DNA of 64,000 nt, taken from NCBI RefSeq assembly GCF_963667775.1, contig NZ_OY764015.1, forward strand, positions 1,753,168 to 1,817,167, read 5' to 3'. Source of the stretch: an uncultured Trichococcus sp. (GTDB lineage: Bacteria; Bacillota; Bacilli; Lactobacillales; Aerococcaceae). Shown here piece by piece: positions 55,957 to 64,000 of this stretch (positions within the stretch are counted from its first letter, which is position 1; the number at the start of each line of letters is the position of its first letter). Both the position numbers and the translations under genes were made by a program. Below the pieces are notes generated by a model. The model was not told where the DNA came from. It searched no databases and saw nothing but the letters and a program-made list of their open reading frames with translations.

Positions 55957-56898
55957 TCAACGGATGGCTTTCCCCATCCGCAGCGAGTCCGCAAAATCGT
56001 TGATTTTCCGCAAACGGTGATTGATTCCGGATTTTGAGATGGCTCCGCTCGGTATCATTTCGCCGAGTTCTTTAAGGCTGATGTCGGGATTCTCCAAGCG
56101 GATCACGGCGATTTCCTTCAGCTTTTCCGGCAATTTTTCCAGACCTACTGTCGCCTCGATGAATTCGATGTTGGCGACTTGCTTTGCGGCCGCATCGATC
56201 GTCTTGTTCATGTTGGCGTTCTCGCAATTCACCAGACGATTGACGGAATTGCGCATGTCACGGATGATCCGGACGTCCTCGAATTTCATCATCGCATTGT
56301 GGGCACCGATCAACGCCAGAAAATCGGCGATCTTCTCGGCTTCCTTCAGATACGTGATGAAGCCGTTGCGGCGCTCGATCGTCCGCGCATTCAGATCGAA
56401 ATGATTCATCATATCGCAGATGTCCTGATTGTGGTCTTCATAATTAGAATAGATTTCCAAATGATAACGGCTCGTTTCCGGGCTGTTCACCGACCCCCCG
56501 GCCATGAAGGCACCGCGCAGGTAGGAGCGTTCCTTCTGGTTATTGTTCATGATATCTTCGGAGACCTGCGTTTTGAAGGACAGCCCATCGAAAATGTTCA
56601 GGTCGCTCAAAAGCTCCCGGACGCCTTGCTTCAGGCGCACAATATAGACGTTATTTTTCTTCAGCTTCATTTTCCGGCGGACCAGCAATTCGCTTTCGAA
56701 TGAATAGTGATCCTTCAGGAGAACATACATCCGTCTGGCGATTGCCGCATTTTCCGTCTGGACGTTCAGCACAAAGGCCTGATTATAGATACTGACCGAT
56801 CCGCTCATCCGGATCAACGCGGTCAATTCGGCTTTCGCATGCTCGCGGTGCACTTCCAAGGTCGTCAATTCTTTTTTTACTTCAGATGCAAAAGACAT
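55957..56898 (-). CDS. whiA: WhiA family DNA-binding protein
   Basis: 313 residues. The N-terminal two-thirds resembles a LAGLIDADG homing endonuclease without catalytic function ([27 protein letters not shown]), and the C-terminus is a helix-turn-helix ([32 protein letters not shown]). In Streptomyces it controls sporulation; in non-sporulating Firmicutes it affects cell division and chromosome segregation. Last gene of the rapZ-yvcK-whiA cluster, as in other Firmicutes. Start backed by AAAGGAGGCG. Confidence 0.95.
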   Translation of the reverse strand: MSFASEVKKELTTLEVHREHAKAELTALIRMSGSVSIYNQAFVLNVQTENAAIARRMYVLLKDHYSFESELLVRRKMKLKKNNVYIVRLKQGVRELLSDLNIFDGLSFKTQVSEDIMNNNQKERSYLRGAFMAGGSVNSPETSRYHLEIYSNYEDHNQDICDMMNHFDLNARTIERRNGFITYLKEAEKIADFLALIGAHNAMMKFEDVRIIRDMRNSVNRLVNCENANMNKTIDAAAKQVANIEFIEATVGLEKLPEKLKEIAVIRLENPDISLKELGEMIPSGAISKSGINHRLRKINDFADSLRMGKAIR

Positions 56899-56940
56899 AT
56901 ACGCCTCCTTTCCGACAGCTTCTTTCGATCAGAAAAAAGG

Positions 56941-57939
56941 TCAACAGATAGTTTTGATATTGGAAATGAGATTGATCAGTTCCGAAACGACTTTTTTGCC
57001 GTCGTGGTATACGCCGCCGTTCTTCATATCCAGAAAATCGGCAGAAATGACCCGGCAGTTTTCTTCGCGCAATCCTTTGAAGTCATGGCGGACCTGCAGC
57101 AAATATTCTTCGTCAGCTTGCTGATTGAGGTATTCATCCGGAACTTTTTCAGTGTTCACCAGGACGGTGTCGATGAATTTCGCTTTCAGATGATCATGCA
57201 ATACCTTGATATGCTCAGCATCAGTGAAGCCCTCTGTTTCGCCCAATTGCGTCATGATGTTGCAGATATAGACTTTCTCGGCTTTGGTACCGATGACCGC
57301 TTGGCCGAGGTCGTGGATCATCAGGTTAGGCAAAATGCTCGTATACAGACTTCCCGGTCCGATAACGACCATATCCGCCTCCAGGATACTGTTGATGACG
57401 TGACGGGAAGCGACGGCCTCCCTTGTCTCATCCAATGGTTTGACATACACGCGTTCGATTTTTTTGCGGCCTTTTGCGATTTTCGATTCGCCCTTGATGA
57501 CCGTGCCATCCTTGAACTCTGCATAGAGTGAGAGCGGCTCGTCAGCTGCGGCATAGATTTTGCCTTTGACGCCCATCATGACGGACAACAAACGAATGGC
57601 ATCGAAAATGCTCCCTTTCATTTCAGTCAGGGCCACAATGATGAGGTTGCCGATGGCGTGCCCGGAAAAGAAGGAATCCTTCGAATGGAAACGGTACTGG
57701 AAAATATCCTTTTCCAGTTTCGGCATATCGGAGAGCGCGATCATACAGTTGCGGATATCCCCGGGAGGCACAATATTGACGTGGTCACGGATGATGCCGC
57801 TGCTGCCGCCGTCATCCGCGACTGTGACAATAGCTGTGATGTCTGTATTGTGATTCTTCAGTTCTTGCAGAATGACCGGCAGGCCCGTTCCGCCGCCGAT
57901 TACGACGATTTTCTTCGTTCTGCTCGGATTTTGACTCAT
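56941..57939 (-). CDS. yvcK: YvcK/GlmR-family gluconeogenesis and cell-shape factor
   Basis: 332 residues of the YvcK (CofD-like) family: [34 protein letters not shown] at the N-terminus and [15 protein letters not shown] later. In Bacillus it is needed for growth on gluconeogenic carbon and for cell wall synthesis, and binds UDP-GlcNAc. Its start overlaps the rapZ stop by 4 bp. The central and C-terminal pattern ([15 protein letters not shown]) is as expected, so function probably follows the family. Confidence 0.95.
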   Translation of the reverse strand: MSQNPSRTKKIVVIGGGTGLPVILQELKNHNTDITAIVTVADDGGSSGIIRDHVNIVPPGDIRNCMIALSDMPKLEKDIFQYRFHSKDSFFSGHAIGNLIIVALTEMKGSIFDAIRLLSVMMGVKGKIYAAADEPLSLYAEFKDGTVIKGESKIAKGRKKIERVYVKPLDETREAVASRHVINSILEADMVVIGPGSLYTSILPNLMIHDLGQAVIGTKAEKVYICNIMTQLGETEGFTDAEHIKVLHDHLKAKFIDTVLVNTEKVPDEYLNQQADEEYLLQVRHDFKGLREENCRVISADFLDMKNGGVYHDGKKVVSELINLISNIKTIC

Positions 57940-58826
57940 GACCGATTCACCGTCTCTTTGCGTTTATTCCGATCACGGTGGGTCGTATTCACTTGATAGC
58001 CAGCGCTCTTCAATTGCAGGCTTGTCCGTTCCGCCAAAGCAACCGAGCGGTGTTGCCCGCCTGTGCAGCCGATGGCGATATTTACGCTGGTCTTGCCTTC
58101 TTTCTTATAACCAGGAATGATGTATTCCAGCAAATCGATGAATTTCTTGTAAAAGATTTCCGTCTCCGGTTGCTTCATGACATAATCATAGACTGGCTTA
58201 TCCAGCCCCGTCAACGGACGCAGTTCATCTACGTAATGCGGGTTGGGCAAAAAGCGGACATCCATGACGATGTCAGCATCGATCGGCAACCCGTATTTGA
58301 AACCGAAAGAGACGACTTCGACATGAAAAACATCCTTATCGTCGACTTTGAAAGTATCGAGAAGGCGTTCCCTTAACTGTCGCGGTGTTGTCTCGCTCGT
58401 ATCGATGACCAACTGCGAACGGTTGCGGATATCTTCAAGCAATTCCCGCTCTTTGCGGATTCCTTCCAGCACCGTTCCGCCTGATTGGGTCAGGGGATGA
58501 CTTCTTCTTGTTTCTTTGTATCGGGAAACCAGCACATCATCTTTCGAATCGAGGAAGATGACTTTGGTCGTGATGAAAGAAGTATTGTCCAAACTGTCCA
58601 CAGCAGACATGATTTCGTCAAAGAAAGCACGGGAGCGCAGATCGATCACTAAGCAGATTCTGCTTATTTTACCCGATTCCTTTACAAGCTCCCAAAATTT
58701 TGGTAACAAACTTGGGGGCATATTATCTATACAGAAATAGCCTAAATCTTCAAATGTCTGCAACGCTACCGTTTTTCCGGCACCGCTCATCCCCGTTATG
58801 ACTACCAATTCGAGAGTGTCCGCCAT
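57936..58826 (-). CDS. rapZ: RapZ/YvcJ-family nucleotide-binding protein
   Basis: About 296 residues: P-loop GMSGAGKT at the N-terminus and the C-terminal RapZ signature [18 protein letters not shown]. In Enterobacteria RapZ binds GlcN6P and small RNAs; in Firmicutes (YvcJ) it hydrolyses nucleotides and affects competence. Start at 58826 (MADTLELVV) is set by GGAGGAATTAAT; the upstream in-frame region is leader. A hairpin at 58851-58881 lies in the leader and holds a TATAAT on its loop. Confidence 0.93.
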   Translation of the reverse strand: MADTLELVVITGMSGAGKTVALQTFEDLGYFCIDNMPPSLLPKFWELVKESGKISRICLVIDLRSRAFFDEIMSAVDSLDNTSFITTKVIFLDSKDDVLVSRYKETRRSHPLTQSGGTVLEGIRKERELLEDIRNRSQLVIDTSETTPRQLRERLLDTFKVDDKDVFHVEVVSFGFKYGLPIDADIVMDVRFLPNPHYVDELRPLTGLDKPVYDYVMKQPETEIFYKKFIDLLEYIIPGYKKEGKTSVNIAIGCTGGQHRSVALAERTSLQLKSAGYQVNTTHRDRNKRKETVNRS

Positions 58827-58850
58827 ATTAATTCCTCCAGTCAAAAAATA

Positions 58851-58881
58851 GATACACCCATTATAACATACCGGGTGTATC
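58851..58881 (-). terminator. glpK terminator overlapping rapZ promoter
   Basis: GATACACCC/GGGTGTATC stem followed on the minus strand by TATTTTTTG. The loop contains TATAAT (58860-58865), a likely -10 of rapZ. The hairpin can thus end glpK transcripts and house the next promoter. Confidence 0.6.
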
Positions 58882-58960
58882 ATTTGTCTGTTTCTGAATA
58901 TTTTAGTGATTCTTAAGTTTTGTTCGGGTGTTCGGCCAAAAGGCGGCCGTTCTCGTAATA

Positions 58961-58996
58961 GCCTCTTAGTGCTCGATTTCTACTCGGGATTTGTCA
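58961..58996. repeat. Structured repeat, right half only
   Basis: Carries GCCTCTTAGTGCTCG, GATTTCT and CTCGGGATTTGTCATGGCTC, matching the right half of the complete copy at 59017-59116. Its left half is not recognisable. Confidence 0.6.
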
Positions 58997-59016
58997 TGGC
59001 TCTTTTAAACGCGTTC

Positions 59017-59116
59017 TGAATCCCAGAAATCTGTGCCTAAGCTGACTACCACACACGGACAAAAAACGTCCGCTTAGTGTTAGTCCTCTTAGTGCTCGAT
59101 TTCTACCCGGGATTCA
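59017..59116. repeat. Structured nested-stem repeat abutting glpK stop
   Basis: Outer stem TGAATCCC/GGGATTCA (59109-59116); second stem AGAAATC/GATTTCT (59098-59104); third stem CTAAG/CTTAG; apical stem with GGAC/GTCC around AAAAAAC. The TGA stop of glpK is at 59117-59119, in the tail. Confidence 0.78.
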
Positions 59117-61014
<1,898 letters not shown>

Positions 61015-62196
61015 ATGATAGAATTCAAAAACTTAACCAAAAAGTTTCCAGGTGGAAAAATCGCAGTGGACTCCCTTAATCTGACGTTCAACGATGGCGA
61101 ATTTATTGTCTTCATCGGGACGAGCGGCAGCGGCAAAACAACCTCTATGCGGATGATCAACCGCATGATCGAACCTTCCTCCGGCGAGATTTTGATCGAC
61201 GGAAAAAACATCAAGGACATGAATGCGGTGGAACTGAGACGCCAAATCGGCTACGTCATCCAGCAAATCGGTCTGATGCCCCACATGACTATCTTCGAAA
61301 ACATCGTTATGGTTCCAAAACTATTGAAATGGCCTGTCGAAAAACAAAGGAAAATTGCAGAAGAGCTGATCCAAAAAGTCGATCTTCCGTTGGATTTTCT
61401 GGAACGCTATCCATCCGAACTGTCCGGCGGCCAACAACAGCGCATCGGTGTCATCCGGGCCTTGGCAGCCGACCAGGATATCATTTTGATGGATGAACCA
61501 TTCGGAGCATTGGATCCGATCACCCGCGACTCCCTGCAGGAAACCCTCAAAGAACTGCAGCGCGAATTAGGCAAAACGGTTGTCTTCGTCACGCATGATA
61601 TGGATGAAGCTTTGAAACTGGCAGACCGGATCGTCATTATGCAGGACGGAAAAGTCGTCCAATTCGACACGCCTGACAATATCCTGATGAATCCGGCGAA
61701 TGAATTCGTCGAAAACTTCCTCGGTGAAGATCGCCTGAGCCAAGCGCGCACGAATTTCCGCACAGTTGAGCAGATCATGATCCGCGGTCCTGTATCCGTT
61801 TCGGCTGATCAAAATTTGTCCGAAGCGATCAAACTGATGCGCACGCGTCGGGTCGACAGCTTATTCGTCACTGACGCCAATGATGTGCTTTTGGGCATGC
61901 TCAGTGTCGAAGCGATCGACCACAACCGGCGCAGACCGGTCACTGTCGGCGAGGTCATGAGTGAAGTTTCCTTTGTCCGCGAAGGTACGCTCGTCCGGGA
62001 TGCTTTGCAGCGTATCCTGAAATTGGGTTACAAGAATATCCCTGTAGTTGATGAAAAGAACCATCTGATCGGTTTGATCACGCGCACCTCCATTGTCGAC
62101 ATGGTCTATGATACAATCTGGGGAGACATGGAACCCGAGATGCCGGCTGAAGAGGTCATCGAGACGACTGCAGATATCGAAACGGTTAAGGGGTGA
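61015..62196 (+). CDS. opuCA: Osmoprotectant ABC transporter ATP-binding protein (OpuCA-like)
   Basis: About 394 residues: an ABC domain (Walker A GTSGSGKT, signature LSGGQQQRIGVIRAL, Walker B IILMDEPFGALDPI, H-loop VTHDMDEAL) followed by two CBS motifs (GPVSVSADQNLSEAIKLMRTRRVDSLFVTD; EGTLVRDALQRILKLGYKNIPVVD). In homologues the CBS pair senses ionic strength to open transport of glycine betaine, carnitine or choline. Start at 61015 (MIEFKNL) is set by GAGGTGAAACCC; the long upstream extension is rejected. First gene of opuCABCD. Confidence 0.92.
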   Translation: MIEFKNLTKKFPGGKIAVDSLNLTFNDGEFIVFIGTSGSGKTTSMRMINRMIEPSSGEILIDGKNIKDMNAVELRRQIGYVIQQIGLMPHMTIFENIVMVPKLLKWPVEKQRKIAEELIQKVDLPLDFLERYPSELSGGQQQRIGVIRALAADQDIILMDEPFGALDPITRDSLQETLKELQRELGKTVVFVTHDMDEALKLADRIVIMQDGKVVQFDTPDNILMNPANEFVENFLGEDRLSQARTNFRTVEQIMIRGPVSVSADQNLSEAIKLMRTRRVDSLFVTDANDVLLGMLSVEAIDHNRRRPVTVGEVMSEVSFVREGTLVRDALQRILKLGYKNIPVVDEKNHLIGLITRTSIVDMVYDTIWGDMEPEMPAEEVIETTADIETVKG

Positions 62197-62202
62197 TGAA
62201 CA

Positions 62203-62841
62203 ATGGACTTTTTGACAACGAACGGTTCCGAGCTGCTCTTTAAAACAGGTGAGCATTTCTACATTTCTGCCTTGGCCCTGCTGCTTGGCGTTCTGGCCGC
62301 GGTTCCTCTGGGCATCGTTTTGACACGCTTCAAGCGCTATTCCGGTTTCATCATCAGTTTTGTTTCGATTCTCCAGACCGTCCCTTCCTTGGCTTTGCTG
62401 GCCCTGATGATCCCTCTCTTCGGGATCGGAAAACTTCCCGCGATTGTTGCCCTGTTCATCTATTCCCTGCTGCCGATTCTCCGAAATACGTTCATCGGCA
62501 TCTCAAATGTGGACAGCAATATTGTCGATTCCGCAAAAGGAATGGGAATGACCGAGAACCAGATCATCCTGCAGGTGAAATTGCCTTTGGCTGCTCCTGT
62601 CATCATGTCCGGCATCCGGTTGGCCGGTGTCTATGTTATCGCATGGGCCACGCTTGCTTCGTATATCGGAGCCGGCGGTTTAGGGGATTATATTTTTAAC
62701 GGATTGAATGTATACGATCAGGAAATGATCATTTGGGGAACTTTACCGGTAACCTTATTGGCTTTATTGGCTGATTTCCTCCTTGGAAAGCTTGAGCGAT
62801 TCGTTTCTCCACAGACAACATCGACAAAAGGAGGGAACTGA
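62203..62841 (+). CDS. opuCB: Osmoprotectant ABC transporter permease (OpuCB-like)
   Basis: 212-residue membrane subunit with about five hydrophobic segments (HFYISALALLLGVLAAVPLGIVL; GFIISFVSILQTVPSLALLALMIPLFGIG). The ATPase-contact loop is IVDSAKGMGMTENQIILQVKLPLAAPVIMSGIRLA. Typical of the ProW/OpuCB group. Short spacing after opuCA; its stop overlaps the opuCC start by one base. Confidence 0.93.
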   Translation: MDFLTTNGSELLFKTGEHFYISALALLLGVLAAVPLGIVLTRFKRYSGFIISFVSILQTVPSLALLALMIPLFGIGKLPAIVALFIYSLLPILRNTFIGISNVDSNIVDSAKGMGMTENQIILQVKLPLAAPVIMSGIRLAGVYVIAWATLASYIGAGGLGDYIFNGLNVYDQEMIIWGTLPVTLLALLADFLLGKLERFVSPQTTSTKGGN

Positions 62842-63794
62842 TGATGAAGAAACGCATGAAGAAATGGTTGCTGTTTCCGCTGACGGTCCTTTTATTGGCG
62901 GCTTGTTCCTTGCCTGGTCTTGGTGCCTCCGTAAACAATGACGGCATCGTCATCACCGGTGGGACAACGACCGAAATGCAAATATTGAGCTATATGGTCA
63001 GGGGGATGGTCGAACACTATCTGCCGGATGCTTCCGTGGATATGGTCAACAACCTTGGCTCCTCGACGCTGAATCACCAAGCGATGATGGGCGGGGATGC
63101 GAATGTATCGGCTGCACGCTATACAGGGACATCCTTGACCGGCGAGTTGGGCATGGACCCTATCACCGATCCCGTATTGGCTTTCGAAACGGTCGTAAAG
63201 GGCTTCGACGAAAGATTCGATCAGGTTTGGTTCCCATCCTACGGTTTTGCCAATACCTACGCCTTTTTGGTGACACGTGAATTCGCCGAAGAAAACAATT
63301 TGGAGACTGTCAGCGACCTCGCGGCGTTGGCACCGAATCTGCGGGCCGGCGTGGACAACTCCTGGATGGAGCGGGAAGGCGACGGTTATGAAGCCTTCAA
63401 AGAAACATACGGTTTTGATTTCCAGCGTGTCTACCCGATGCAGGTCGGCCTCGTTTATGATGCCCTGCAGGCGGACGAAATGGATATCGTTTTGGGCTAC
63501 TCCACGGACGGCCGGATCGCAAGCTACGGCCTGGTCGTTCTTGAAGACGACCTGCAACTGTTCCCGCCATACGACGCCAGTCCGGTTGCCACTAAAGAGA
63601 TTCTTGAGGCTTATCCCGAACTGGAGACCATCCTGCTGAAATTGGAGGGCACCGTGACGGATGAGATGATGCAGGCAATGAACTATGAAGTCGATAACGA
63701 TTTGGTGGAAGCCCAAACGGTCGCGCAAAATTTCTTGGAAGAGAACAACTATTTCGAAGATAAAGAAGTCACACCCTTGAAGGAGGAAGAATGA
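62841..63794 (+). CDS. opuCC: Osmoprotectant-binding lipoprotein (OpuCC-like)
   Basis: 317-residue lipoprotein: MMKKRMKKW, hydrophobic core, lipobox LLLAACS. The mature part is a ProX/OpuCC-type binding domain (NNDGIVITGGTTTEMQILSYMVRGMVEHYL; NNLGSSTLNHQAMMGGDANVSAARYTGT; STDGRIASYGLVVLEDD). It binds betaine, carnitine or a similar compatible solute outside the cell. Start follows AAAGGAGGGAAC; a second ATG follows at once. Ligand not determined. Confidence 0.92.
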   Translation: MMKKRMKKWLLFPLTVLLLAACSLPGLGASVNNDGIVITGGTTTEMQILSYMVRGMVEHYLPDASVDMVNNLGSSTLNHQAMMGGDANVSAARYTGTSLTGELGMDPITDPVLAFETVVKGFDERFDQVWFPSYGFANTYAFLVTREFAEENNLETVSDLAALAPNLRAGVDNSWMEREGDGYEAFKETYGFDFQRVYPMQVGLVYDALQADEMDIVLGYSTDGRIASYGLVVLEDDLQLFPPYDASPVATKEILEAYPELETILLKLEGTVTDEMMQAMNYEVDNDLVEAQTVAQNFLEENNYFEDKEVTPLKEEE

Positions 63795-64000
63795 TGAACT
63801 TAAGTGAAATGAATACGCTCCAACAGTTGCTCTACTATTATAGAGAAAACGCCGGCTATGTATTCGAACAATTCACCCGCCATTTTCTGATCTCCATTTA
63901 CGGTGTGCTGTTCGCGGCGATTGTGGCGATCCCGCTCGGTTTTTGGATCGCACGCCATAAAAAACTGGCTGATTGGATCATCGGTGCCGCCAATGTCATC
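63794..64000 (+). CDS. opuCD: Osmoprotectant ABC transporter permease (OpuCD-like, partial)
   Basis: Open to the window end: 69 codons reading MNLSEMNTLQQLLYYYRENAGYVFEQFTRHFLISIYGVLF..., then a hydrophobic segment (VLFAAIVAIPLGFWIA). This matches the N-terminus of the second permease of OpuC/OpuB systems. The start overlaps the opuCC stop (TGATG context) with AAGGAGG upstream. Its position completes the opuCABCD order. Confidence 0.88.
   Translation, partial: MNLSEMNTLQQLLYYYRENAGYVFEQFTRHFLISIYGVLFAAIVAIPLGFWIARHKKLADWIIGAANVI

Overview
The window reads as chromosomal DNA of a low-to-mid GC Gram-positive bacterium of the order Lactobacillales. Supporting genes are GatCAB, CamS, LtaS, the whiA-yvcK-rapZ cluster, an anaerobic pyruvate formate-lyase, CcpA-type cre sites and AGGAGG-like ribosome binding sites. 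A Carnobacteriaceae member such as Trichococcus is my best guess; this is inference, since there is no rRNA gene to place it. No tRNA, rRNA, prophage or CRISPR array was seen. Most genes are on the minus strand.

Left part (1-16 kb): a truncated short-chain dehydrogenase with an NTF2-like partner; a sulfur block (sulfonate/taurine-type ABC transporter, CoA-disulfide reductase fused to rhodanese, LysR regulator, YeeE/YedE-type sulfur-compound transporter); monocistronic pflB; a MATE exporter behind an attenuator-like leader hairpin; a GGDEF protein with a cysteine-rich sensor; and the rRNA methyltransferase RlmCD.

Mobile part (16.1-21.5 kb): an IS200/IS605 element with TnpA, TnpB and a probable omega RNA sits in front of a VOC-family gene. 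An IS630 element with a frameshifted transposase sits directly upstream of a lipid kinase gene. Both insertions appear to separate host genes from their promoters.

Central part (21.5-41 kb): pcrA-ligA-camS-gatCAB (repair, lipoprotein, tRNA amidotransferase); a divergent purK paralogue with a GntR regulator; two wall hydrolases; a small HTH-like orphan; and a complete branched-chain amino acid transporter (livJHMGF) ending in a CBS-ACT protein.

Right part (41-64 kb): a FUSC-type membrane protein; an ABC exporter with a very long coiled coil; nitroreductase, BaiN-like flavoprotein, RlmI and VanZ genes; ltaS; an OmpR/HisKA two-component pair; a short SSB; whiA-yvcK-rapZ; glpK; and an OpuC-type osmolyte transporter running off the end.

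The most unusual feature is a family of roughly 100-bp repeats with nested stems. It follows gatB, the CBS-ACT gene and glpK. Stem sequences differ between copies but stay complementary, the repeat begins at the stop codon of each gene, and each set lies between that stop and a terminator-like hairpin. It looks like a structured 3'-UTR or mobile RNA/DNA element that I cannot match to a known class.
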